Assembly (NCBI GenBank): GCA_030848705.1
Contig: CM061236.1
Coordinates: 139,057,970 to 139,121,969 of the forward strand
Origin: Heracleum sosnowskyi
Lineage: Eukaryota > Streptophyta > Magnoliopsida > Apiales > Apiaceae
Length of the DNA: 64,000 bases
Direction of reading: 5' to 3'
Below are positions 11,003 to 22,700 of this stretch, piece by piece. Under the pieces are notes generated by a model that worked only from the letters and a program-made list of their open reading frames with translations, had not been told where the DNA came from and did not search any database. Made by a program: the position numbers and the translations under genes. Within the stretch, counting starts at the first letter, position 1. Each line of letters opens with the position of its first letter.

Positions 11003-12015
11003 TCAATACTATTATATAATAAACGAAACATTAAAAGTTTGGTTGGTCGGTATGGTACATTGTGATTTTACTTAATTGCCCTTAATTTTGGTTGGTCGGT
11101 ATGGTACGTTGTGATTTTACTTAATTGCCCTTAATTAATTGTACTTTGAGTTTTTACTTAATTAATCTTACTTATTTATAAAAATATATTATTAAATAAT
11201 AATATTACATATTTATAACCAATTATCTTTTTCACCTAAAATACATTATTTTTTTCTATTTTTACTAACAAATTCCCCTACTTTTTCAAATATATTAGGG
11301 GCAATTACCTTTTTTTAACTAAAAAATGTTAGTTTTTCTTCTTTTTTTTACTAAAACCCCTCCTTTTCCAAAAATATCACGGACGTTTAGTTATTTATTT
11401 TGAAAACTATTTTAATATTATAATTATTTTTTAAAATTTTACCTATTTTAACATGTCTACCTATTTTTCTTAACAAATGCAATTATTACAAATATTAAAA
11501 TATAAATAATCAAATACCTATTTATAACCAATTACCTTTTCAGCTAAAATACATTATATATTTTTTCTAAAAAGTTCTTTCTTTTCTAAATATATCACGG
11601 GAAATTGCCTTTTACAATTTACTTTTTCTATTTTTCTAACTAAAATCCATTCTTTTTCCAAAAATATCACAAGAAACCATTTACTTATTTATTTTAAAAC
11701 GTATTTAAATACTTTGAATTATTAAATTTTAAAACCTCATTTTCCAAAAATATTACGGGCATTTACCTTTCTAAACTAAATATATGTTACATTTTTTATT
11801 TTTTCTAACTAAAACCCCTCATTTTCAAAAATATAATGGACAACCCCATACTTATTTATTTTAAAATCTGTTTTAATGTTTTTAATTAATTAAAAGTGTT
11901 TAGCTATTTTAACATGTCTACTTATTTTTTTGCACAATTACAATTAATAAAATATTAAAAAAATAATAATAAAATAAAAATTAACAATCCGTGCATCGCA
12001 CGGGTTTTAAGCTAG
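11003..12015 (+). mobile_element. Helitron-like array, unit 2
   Basis: Starts TCAATACTATTATATAATA directly after the CTAG of unit 1 and ends with the perfect stem CCGTGC-ATC-GCACGG, then GTTTTAAG and CTAG (12012-12015). This is the best Helitron terminus in the window. A local duplication of about 60 bp (GGTTGGTCGGTATGGTAC) follows the 5' end. About 1 kb, non-coding. Confidence 0.7.
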
Positions 12016-12883
12016 TATTATATAATAGACGAAACATTAAAAGTTTGGTTGGTCGGTATGGTACGTTGTGGTTTTACTTAATTGACTTTAACTGTATTTC
12101 CTGTTTTTACTTAATTAACCTTACTTATTTATAGAAATATATTATTAAATAATAATATTACCTATTTATAATCAATTACTTTTTTCCCTAAAATACATTA
12201 TTTTTTGTAACAAATTCCCCTACTTTTTCAAACATGGCAATTACCTTTTTAACTAAAACATGTTAGTTTGTCTATTTTTCCTTACTTAAAACCTCTTATT
12301 TTCCAAAAATATCACGGACAAACCTTTAGTTATTTATTTTTAAACCTATAATATTATAATTATTTTTTTAAAAATTTACCTATTTTAACATGTCTACTTA
12401 TTTTTCTTAACAAATGCAATCACTAAGAATATTAAAATATAAATAATCAAATATCTATTTATAACCAATTAGACAATTATTCTAAAACACATTATAGATT
12501 TTTTTTCTAACAAAGTTCCTTCTTTTCTAAATATATCACTGAAAATTGTCTTTTTCAATTTACTTTTTCTATTTTTCTCACTAAAATTCATTTTTTTCCC
12601 AAAAATATCACAGAAACCCTTTGCTTATTTATTTTAAAACAAATTTAAATACTTTTAATTATTAAATTTTAAAACCTCATTTTTCAAAAATATCACGGCC
12701 ATTTACCTTTTTAAACTAAATATATGTTACATTTTTTATTTTTATTTATTTTAAAATCTGTTTTAATGTTTTTAATTAATTAAAAGTATTTAACTATTTT
12801 AACATGACTACTTATTTTTTTAACAAATACAATTAATAAAATATTAAAAATATAATAATAAAATAACAATTATTTTAAGCTAG
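12016..12883 (+). mobile_element. Helitron-like array, unit 3
   Basis: Starts TATTATATAATAGACGAAAC at the end of unit 2 and ends TTTTAAGCTAG at 12883. The terminal hairpin is missing, so this copy is probably a 3'-truncated derivative. Otherwise colinear with units 1 and 2. Confidence 0.6.
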
Positions 12884-13354
12884 TTCTAAGATAATAGACA
12901 ATACTTTGTAAATGCATGGAAGCATTTTTGAAATTAAAAAATAACTCTGAAAATAATATTTTTCAAAAATTAATGTAGATCTAAATTAAGAAAGTCAGCG
13001 TCGTTACTGAATTCAAAAACAATAAAATCTCACAGTCGCCTGGTCGGTGGGTTACTAGGAAAATGAAGTCGGTAAAAGAACAAACACATACTTACACTTA
13101 CACACATGTTGTGTCTTATCTTACACTGACCAACATCCTACGGAAGACATATCTAAATATCTTACACGGTTACATCTCTTCACTTTCCTTTCGTCTCTGT
13201 CTTTATACTTCCCAAACAAACAAACTTCATTGCTTCTCAATTTATTCACGTTTCAACCAACAAATTGTTATATTTTTTGTTATAAATATTTCTTGATATT
13301 TTTTTATTATTATATTCTAATGCAACACAAGTGATCTGCAACAAACCAGAGAAA
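12884..13354 (+). promoter_or_regulatory. Promoter and 5' leader of the serine esterase
   Basis: Upstream region of the esterase gene. TATAAATA at 13281-13288 lies 67-74 bases before the start codon, suggesting a short leader. The 77-codon frame at 13063-13296 shows no recognisable family and spans the TATA box, so it is not called a gene. Confidence 0.45.
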
Positions 13355-16300
13355 ATGGATACTGGGGTTTGTTCATCGGAGTCAATTAATGGGGAAGATG
13401 TGTTTTCTTGTAAAGAATCTGATGTTTCTTCTGCTGATCATCTTGTTGTTATGGTTCATGGAATTCTTGGAAGGTCTGTTTCTAATTTCTTTTCTTGCAT
13501 TTATGTACAATTCTAATGTTTATGTGTGTTTATAATATGTTTGATTGTTGTTTGGTTTGGTTTTGTGTAATTCTTGAAATTTAGACTTTGATGAATTGCT
13601 GATCAATTGATTAGGGTTATTTTGTTGGGATGATTTGCAGTAATTTAGTTTGTTGAGTAATATATGTGTAGTTCTGTAAGTGACTTTTTACGCTTATAGT
13701 AGATATGAACTGCAATTCGTCATGCGTATCATCTTTTTTAATGCTTTGATAGTCTATCTTGATCAAGAATATTATTGTGATGAGATATGAACTGCAATTC
13801 GTCATACGTATGGTCTTTTTTAATGCTTTGATAGTCTATCTTGATCAAGATTTGATTAGTATCGCAGGAAATAAATCTTTCTGAATTGGAACTTGTGTAG
13901 CATTATAGCGGTTGATATCATTACCAGTAGTATAGTTTCCAGCGATGAATTTTTTTGAACGGAATATTATAATGTTCCACTTTTGTTAGCAGAAATAATG
14001 TTTGTTTTGTACAAGGAGGTGTTGCATTCTTAATTAATGACTGAATTGCTACTGTATGGTCTGAGTTTTATTGAGACTGTTTTTTTTATATCTTTTTGAC
14101 AATTTTAATTTGCTATTTTTGCAGTACTGCAAACTGGAAGTTTGCTGCTGAACAGTTTGTTAGAAAGCTCCCTGACAAAGTATTTATTCATCGTAAGGAA
14201 CATACTTTATATGCTTACCGAAATTTCTTGTCTTGGTTCTGTTTAAAAAATGATATTTTCTCTTGCCTAAAGTGATGCCTTTGCCTCTTTCTCAGTTGCT
14301 CGTTTTTCTTTCAAAAATAAGTTTAATATTCCTTCAGAGAATACTGCATAGGGATGTTTTTTTTTTTGCCTTTTTCTGAAGATTGAACATTCCTCTGACT
14401 GCATTGATGAAATTTAAGATGGAATGTTTCCTTGTGAGTGTCATTACCTACAAGATTTTTGATAGGGTAAAAACAAGACGGCCTACCATAACATTCTTTT
14501 ATGAGGTCTGGTCTATGATCTTTGATGATGAGGTTCGTACCTGTTTGACGAGTCAATTAGGATACAATAGCATGTGCTGATTTCAAGTCTGCATTACACA
14601 TCGATGTCTATAAGACTATAACACGTTAATGTATCTCCAAATTTGAATGGGGTTTGGTAGCATGGAAAAGACGCTTTGATAGTGTGATTTCTGGCCTCAT
14701 AGTAACCTTGTTGGAGTGCCATATTGTTTGTTATTTCCCTTCCCTTTTGTTTCAACTGTATCCTTCTGCTTTAGCAATTTCAGATTGCTTTTACCATCCA
14801 AGTTAGGTTGGGTTGTTGCTTAATGTACCACTTATTTGATAATTTTACTCGTAGGAAGCGAAAAGAATATGGAGAAGCTAACGCTAGATGGTGTGGACGT
14901 AATGGGTGAGAGATTGACAGAGGAGGTTTGTTTCTCTTATATTTATGGTTAAAAAAAGGTCACCTATGAAAGACCTATTAATATGTTATATTCATACTTT
15001 GTAATATGATTATTTTTCCAGGTTCTTGAACTGATCAAACAAAAGAAAAATCTTCGTAAGATCTCATTTGTCGCTCATTCTGTGGGAGGATTAGTGGCAA
15101 GATATGCCATCGGGAAATTATACAGGCCGTGTAAAATTGACAATGAAAGGGATTTGTCAGTTGATACTGGCGAGGTGTTAAAAGGAACGTTAGGCGGTTT
15201 AGAGCCAGTTAACTTTATTACTGTTGCCACACCTCATCTTGGTTCAAGAGGTAACAAGCAGGTAGGGGTTTGCTTGTTTGTCAAGACTGAGAAACTGATT
15301 GTTACGCATTATTGAAATGTTGTTTTGGAGGCAAATTTGTTGATATTAATGAATTGGTAGATATTTATCGTGGTATTATGTACTTGTGAGTTAAGAACTA
15401 CAGTGATAAAGCTAATCTTTTGCATTCTTAATTCTGCACAGCTCATTATTGGTTGAATTAGTAATATGATCTATACATCGAATTCTGAATTTTCTGTTGT
15501 TAAATGCTTCAAAGTTGTACTTTCATATTTTGAATTTAATACTCTAATCTTGAGTTATGAATTGAGCTTAATAATAATATCACTGAGCATGCTGAGAGTT
15601 CCGAGTTTGAGGGGAAGCCAATCTGTTTATAATAGAACTGAATTGTGATTGTTGGATGCAATACTTTCCTAAGTCCACTTACTACTGCTTAACTTCTTTA
15701 GTCGTGACTGGAGGATTCCTGGACTTTCATAGGCATATATTTTCTACTTTATGTTACTGACATTGTGGTATCTGCTGCTTGTTTAAGCCGTTCCACCTAA
15801 TGGTATTCAATCATTTGGCAGGTGCCGTTTTTGTTTGGGTTAACTGCTCTTGAGAAAGTTGCTGCTGGGGTCATCCATTGGATTTTTAAGAGAACTGGAC
15901 GCCATTTATTTCTTACTGATGCTGATAGTGATGGAAAGCCACCACTGCTCAAGCGCATGGTGGAAGATCACGAGGGTTATTATTTTATGTATGCTGACTG
16001 CAATTATTCTTACATAAGTCGCCTTATTGTTGCACTGAATCCATGAGCCGTTCTTATGTCTTATTTGGGGACTAATTGAAAAATGCAGGTCTGCGCTACG
16101 TTCATTCAAACGTCGTGTAGCATATTCAAATGTTGGTTATGATCGTATCCTTACAATTCAATCCAGCTGTACTAATAGTTTAGGCCTCTTGATATCTCAC
16201 TATATTATCAATTTTCGTTAACTGTTACAATCAGATATTGTTGGCTGGAGAACATCATCAATTAGGCGTGCAGTTGAACTACCAAAGGTTTTTTCCTTTG

Positions 16301-17837
16301 CTTCTTCATTGGTGCTTATACATTATTTTTCTATTGTGCTAATGAGACTTTTTTTTGTGAAGTGGGAGGACTCTGTGAATGAAAAGTATCCTCATATCGT
16401 GTACGAAGAACTTTGCAAGGCATGTGATGCTGAACCAATATCAGTAGAGGTTGACAGCTTAGACAACATAGAAGGTTTGTAACTGTAAACTTTGACCTCT
16501 AGATTTACTTTCTACTCAACATGTGAGCATTCAGGGACACCGGAACCTTTACCCCTTATCCAAATACAAATAATAGAGCAATGGACATATCTTCACTGAC
16601 GATCTTTATGTGTTTGTTTTTTAATACACATTTTTTCTTCTTCAAGACTGCAATCAAATAGCATCATACAAGTATTTATCATTTCTTATCTTTTACAAGT
16701 TAGATAAGTGGAGTCTTATAGTTAATTTTTTCTTATGATAATACCCTCTAGCCGGATCTATATTATCAGCCACCTCCATGTTCAATATCCAAAATTTAGA
16801 GTTCATAGCTGCGACAAGACAATTTCTTTAACATAAATAATTTTGATAATTACTAATTAGACCCAATTTCTGCTGTTGGCTTGCAACATTTTCCTCAAAA
16901 TGTGTTTACTTTTAGTTGCTTGCCTTGGTGTTTCAGCTCAGCACATGCTGTTGCAAGGTGCAAGTTACTTGCATCTACTATATTCTGTATTGCATTAAAT
17001 ATCTAATAATCTACTTTTACGTGTACATTGTTCTATATATTTTCCTCCTGACTATAATACGAGATCCCATGCTTTCTCTTACTGAACCGACTCAAGCAGA
17101 GGAACTGGTGACTGGCCTGTCCCGGGTATCGTGGGAAAAAGTGGACGTCAGCTTTCACAGTAGTAGCCTACTGCGCTTTGCTGCTCACAGTGTTATTCAG
17201 GTAGCCTTTTTGTCTCTTATGCGTGCAAGTTAGTCGGGAGTTTTTATAAGCAGGCCAAAAGCATGAACACTTCGATTTTGTCTTAATAATTAAGAGTGCA
17301 AGTATGCTTTAAATTCAGATAAGGTTGTGGAGGGAATTTAGTTCGGTCCATGTCTTTCTTGGTTTGGGAAGGAAGTAATTGAAACTGAAGTATGTTTTAT
17401 TGAGATTAGTCTACTACTATGCCCGGTTATGGAGTACATCTCAATGTTCTTTTTAATAGTTGATGGCATTATTTGATCCTATACTGTATCTACTTTTTGA
17501 ATAAGTATATCTTGGATGAAGCGGAGCACATGTCGGTGAGAAAGTAGACATTGAATACATATTTACATCGTTAACTTGACATCTACTACTCTCTATAAAA
17601 TGTCATTTCATAAAGTATTTGTATTCGTACAATTATCCTTGTATATCTCTTCATTTGTCCTGGATATCAGTTTTGTAGTATGAAAATAATGATGCCGTGA
17701 TTTTAGACGTCGGCAGAAAGACTCCTGTGTTTACTTTTTCTGTTTCCTATATTTGTGTATGACAGGTCAAGAATGAGAACATGCATTCAGAAGGTGCAGA
17801 TGTAATTCAACATATAATTGATCATTTCCATGTCTAA
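13355..17837 (+). CDS. DUF676-type putative serine esterase (alpha/beta hydrolase)
   Basis: Ten exons: 13355-13473, 14125-14192, 14855-14925, 15022-15261, 15822-15988, 16089-16144, 16235-16287, 16363-16474, 17064-17200 and 17766-17837. All introns are GT-AG and all junction phases agree. The joined frame gives 364 aa, the usual size of plant DUF676 proteins of the At5g51180 type. Early in the chain VVMVHGILGS supplies the strand and oxyanion-loop motif. AHSVGG holds the predicted nucleophile Ser near residue 106, with an Ala in place of the first Gly of GxSxG. VATPHLGS follows about 50 residues later. A C-terminal AAHS (His about 337) and VKNE segment matches the conserved family tail. There is no signal peptide or membrane segment, so it is probably cytosolic or loosely membrane-associated. 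The substrate is unknown; lipids are likely by analogy with ROG1-like lipases. The ATG is the first in frame after an upstream TATA box. Confidence 0.9.
13702..13852 (+). repeat. Tandem duplication in esterase intron 1
   Basis: About 70 bp starting GATATGAACTGCAATTCGTC occurs at 13702 and again at 13783 with few differences (period 81 bp). Intronic. Confidence 0.85.
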
Positions 17838-18739
17838 AAGCCTATCATGTCCATATATCAGAGAGGATCATGAGTTCTGATTTTTCAATACAGGTAAAAC
17901 GTGTAGTAATTATGTGGCTAGTGTTCCCTTTTGTATTATCACATGAATTCAACATTATTTTTTGTTTATTGCAGGTTAAAATGTTCTCTCTGGCACAAAT
18001 TGTGTAGGAAATTGTAATTAACAAAGTAGCTATAAATCATGTTATTGTTGATATACACATCTGTATTGTATCATTCTATAGACAAAAATAAATTAGAAGC
18101 TTTTCTATTTGAAAATTAGTAATTGTATATGCCTGATGTTATGAAAAAATAAATTAGATATTTGATTTATATTTTCGTTTTACATTCGAATTCATTCCAG
18201 TCACGAGCTATTTTTCTTAGCAAGAGACTTCAGTTCTTACCATGTCTTCGGTCTCTCTGATGTTATTGCAGAATTTTCCTGAGTTACAAAGATTGTTATG
18301 AGATCATTAAAAGAAGGGTCAAAAGTTAGATTTTTAGATTTAAAAAGAGCATTAACGAGATATATGAGTTCTGAGATAAGTTTAAATAAAGCCCAAACTT
18401 TACATACAAGTTTAGATAAAAATTAACACTTTCCATACTCCAATATTTCTTATTTTTGATGTCTCCGAAGATTTAAGAATGTCTTATTATAATAGTAAAA
18501 TTTTATTTTTCGAAAATGTTAAGTGGTAAAAAAGAAAATTTAATAAAAATATCATAGACTTTTCTAAACTTGCGGTTGCTGAGTAGTAGACGTTACCAAA
18601 ATGGCAAATTAACACACGAGTGAACGCCTCTCTCAAGACGCGGCGGGAACGATTTATAACTAGTCCCCTTGGAAGTTCCGTCGGTCAAAAGCAACAGCAA
18701 ATCAGTCAACACTTCCATATTGAGCCGCCATTCTAATCT
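17838..18739. other. Intergenic: esterase 3' flank and PFK promoter
   Basis: No gene. AATAAATT-type poly(A) signals follow the esterase stop (for example around 18086). Near 18648-18658 a TTTATAACT motif could serve as the TATA element of the downstream gene, preceded by a short GC-rich stretch (GACGCGGCGGGAACG). Confidence 0.45.
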
Positions 18740-18741
18740 CT

Positions 18742-18798
<57 letters not shown>

Positions 18799-18842
18799 CC
18801 TCTCTCTCTCTCCCTCCCTCCCTCCCTCTCTCTCTCTCTCTC
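18740..18842 (+). repeat. (CT)n microsatellite in the PFK 5' leader
   Basis: About 100 bp of almost pure CT with a few CCCT interruptions, ending one base before the PFK start codon. In plants such GA/CT tracts near starts bind BBR/BPC-type GAGA factors. That role is possible here but not shown. The 77-codon frame across it is pure Ser-Leu repeat and is not a gene. Confidence 0.9.
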
Positions 18843-18843
18843 T

Positions 18844-19712
18844 ATGGATCTCTCAGTCTCACACTCTCTCTCTCAACCTTCCTCTTTACTCCCTCTCTCT
18901 AGAATCACCAGCACCTCTTTGTCTTCTCACACTTATTACACTCCTTTTTCTTTTTCTTATTCTTCAAACCTCACAAAAAAATTGAGGTATAGACCTGCAA
19001 TTCTTATAAAGAAGCAGCAATTTAGAGCTCAATCTCGAATTGATAATCCTGATGATGTTTTTATCACCGATAACGTTCCTCACTTGACTGATTTCCTCCC
19101 TGATTTACAAGTACTCTTTCCCCCCTTTTTAATTTGTATCTATTGTATCTGTATTTTTACATTTTCTAATTTTGTCTTGTTTTGACTGAATGAACAATTG
19201 ATGATTTGTACCGACGATGGATTGAGTATTTGGTTGCTACATATCATAAAATTATCTACAATGTGTCACTACTTGTGTCGTTAACAATTGCGTAAAACAT
19301 ATTGATATGAATGTTAACTCCCCTCTTTTGTTGTTTCGTTAGAGAAATGGTATTGGAGAAACTAGGAATGTAATTTGAACAAACATCTAGACCCCATAAA
19401 GAACTCGAGTCAATGTGAGATTTGGGCGGGACTCAACTCGGGCCCCATTTGAACTTGACTCGAGTTAAATATGTTTTTTTTTCTTTCTCATGTTATGCAA
19501 TTGGTTAAGTCTGATGATATTGGGTTTATGAAATGAGGTTAGGTTTTGATTAACTCGATCTCAAGAACTTGTAAATGGGTTCAGCTCGACTGGTGCAATA
19601 TACGAGTTGAAATCCAAGACAACTTTTAGGATTAATAATTTAAAGATCGACTTGATAAAATGACCAATACGAAAATGAGTGAACATATGAGTACAAGATG
19701 ATACAACTATAA

Positions 19713-19743
<31 letters not shown>

Positions 19744-22700
19744 CTTATTAGACTTCCCAAAAGCCAAAACGTTAATGCGTTTTATCTTCACCGCTCTCGT
19801 ACTTCTCTTCTCACCATCTTCTAGTTCATTACTTCTCGTTTTTCCTTAATGATGTAGGATAAATATCCAGGAATAGGAAAACAATAAAAAGATAAGTTGT
19901 TTTGGATTACTAACAGATTATCAACTAGCCTAAGTGACTCAGCCGAAGATTCGCAAAGGAACTCCCGATATTGCTCAGTTGTAGAAGAGAGGAATTATTT
20001 GGATTGCAACCCATAACAAGGGAATAATCTCAATTTCTATGACAGTCTCAGATGAATATAAGATTACATTTCCTTATATAGGGTTAAAACTTAAAAAGTT
20101 TTCCAATAAATAAAATAATTGAATCTTATATAGCAATCATAGGAGAGACTTTTTGGTCGTCATGGTGTAGTGTAAAATATATGGAATTCTAATCTTGCCT
20201 AAAAATCATGATACTATGTACTTTGTAGCCAATTAGAAACCATCAAAAAGATAAGAATCTAATCTGAAAACAAGTTGTCATCATGTCTGAAAGACTTAGG
20301 ATTTTAACCTCGCGCCATTATTTATAATGTAAACATTATCTATTCTTCAAGTTCAACCAATTAGAATTTTTATACATTGTATTCTATTATTTGTTTCTAA
20401 CTTGTTAAATTTCACCAAGAAAAAAATAATAAATTAAATTTAATAAGGCGATTTTCACCGCATATTTCGAAATTCTAAACTTGACAACAACTTAATATAA
20501 CATAGCGTTATGTACATTTCTATCCCCTTGAAAGAATTCTCAAGAAAAAAAATATTGCACTGTAATTGCTCGTATGGGTTGTAGGAGGAACAAAAACGAT
20601 CCTCAAAAAGTGTACGTAGAAAGTTTTTAGTTACTTTATGGGTAATTGTTTGCTTGAGTAATTCGTTTTTCCTCCGGTAAATGGAGTTTTTTGTTGCTAT
20701 ATATAATTGGATATTAATTACATGTAGCCTCAAAGTTAGTAAAACATGAAGTGTATATTTGAAAGATTGTAACACTTGTTTTCTCTAATTTTTTAACAGT
20801 CTTATCCAAACCCACTGAAGAAGAGCCCGGCATATGCAATAGTCAAGTAAGTGAATTATGTGTTTCTGTAAACATTTTTAAATTTTAGGGCTAAGGTGCA
20901 TTACTGTATCAAGTAGTTAAAAAATTTATGGTAATTCCATGTTTTAACACTTAAGTCTATCCAAGGTCTTTCAACTCTGTCACTTAACTCTATTTCAGGG
21001 AAACGTTCGTCAGCCCTCAAGATGTGGTAGCACAGAAAGTATGAGAATTTCCTTTCTTGTTATGTTGCATTTTTGCTAACAATTTGAGGTTGTGTAATAG
21101 TAAATTCATTGCAATTTTTTTTCAGATTGTTCTACAAAAGGGCAGTCCTAGAGGGGTGCACTTTCCTCGTGCTGGGCCGCGAGAAAAGGTTTGTATGCCA
21201 CAAGTAGTTATGCTGCCAAAATAAATTTTTTTCTAAGCAGCTTGTTACTTTAGGTATATTTCAAGTCGGAGGAAGTACGGGCTTGTATAGTGACATGTGG
21301 TGGTTTATGTCCGGGGATCAATACAGTGATTCGGGAGATAGTCTGCGGCTTGAATTTTATGTATGGCGTTGATGATATACTTGGAATTGAGGTGAGTTTT
21401 GTAGACGAGGGTTCTATATACAAGAAATATGTTGCCTAACTTGTTCTTTTTTTGCTAAGTGCCTAATTTGCTTTAAATAAAATGAACTGCAAAATTACAG
21501 AGTTATAGTCTGTTTTCCAGTATTAAAACTGAACATCTACTCTTTGTAATAGCTAAAATTGAGCCTGTAGTTTGACAATTGTTCCATCATGTTATAGATC
21601 ACACAAATAAGTTGAATTTCTCAGGGAGGATACAAGGGCTTCTACTCAAAAAATACTAAGAAATTGACACCTAAAATTGTTGATGATATACATAAGCGTG
21701 GCGGCACGCTGCTTCAAACTTCACGAGGGGGGTCTGATACAAATAAAATTGTTGACAACATTCAGGACCGGGGCATAAATCAGGTTGGCACAAATTACCC
21801 TCCGTTATCTACATGATAAGGTTTAGTAGTTTTATTAATACTTGAGATATTATCTGGGTACAAGGTTTACATAATTGGAGGTGATGGTACACAAAGAGGA
21901 GCAAATGCTATTTACAAGGTGAGATGAATTAACTGTAATTTTTTTACTATTGTCCATAGCTAGCCAGCTGGTCCAATGTGGACACATCTAGGCCTAAATA
22001 TTAATTTGGTCATCAGTTGGAGGCTAATATATTAAGTGTTTCGTCATTCGGGCTCTTATGTAAAATGTTATTATAATATCACTTCATTGAAGTCGAAAGG
22101 AAAATGAGTCAAAAAACTTAAAATAACCAAATGTGTTGACCATGTGGCATGTATGGTGACTTGGGCGATGATATGGATCTACACGGCTTGTGATGGTAGA
22201 TTTTTTTTATTATTTTAAATATCTCTCAATATTGTGTGCATATTATAACTGTTCAGATAATGGAGATACGTACACATACCGTTGAACCAGACCCATTTTC
22301 AATCCGATGCTTCAGTTACTACCTCCCCAGCTCATAAATTTTCCACTATAATGGTTCCTTCCTCTAAATTCAATTAATTGAAAATCCGGGTCGGATTCAA
22401 TCATCTTTTAACTTTTAGTCTACTGTTTAACTACTAGTTTCTGATCTCTTGTTGGACAGAATCATACAGTCATGACCAATGGTGAAGACTCGTCGAACTA
22501 GATTTTGACAAAAGTTTCTGGATGTTGATATTATTGGTTTTTTTAAAAAAGTACCAACTCTAGTATTATAGAAACAAATGTATATATCACAAACTCAGAT
22601 ATGTATATATTATGTACATATGTGTTTTTTTTGCTAATTAGTTCTTTGATGTGCTTAATTGTTGTTCAGAGTGACTAGGAGATTGTGGGTAAGTGAAGAG

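Noticed and set aside
13063..13296. 77-codon frame upstream of the esterase
   Set aside because: It spans the likely TATA box, has no family and is low in complexity.
14383..14580. Frames inside esterase and PFK introns (for example 14383, 15466, 22785)
   Set aside because: They lie between well-supported GT-AG junctions and match nothing.
18669..18902. Ser-Leu repeat frame across the CT tract
   Set aside because: Pure microsatellite translation; the real PFK start is in another frame at 18844.
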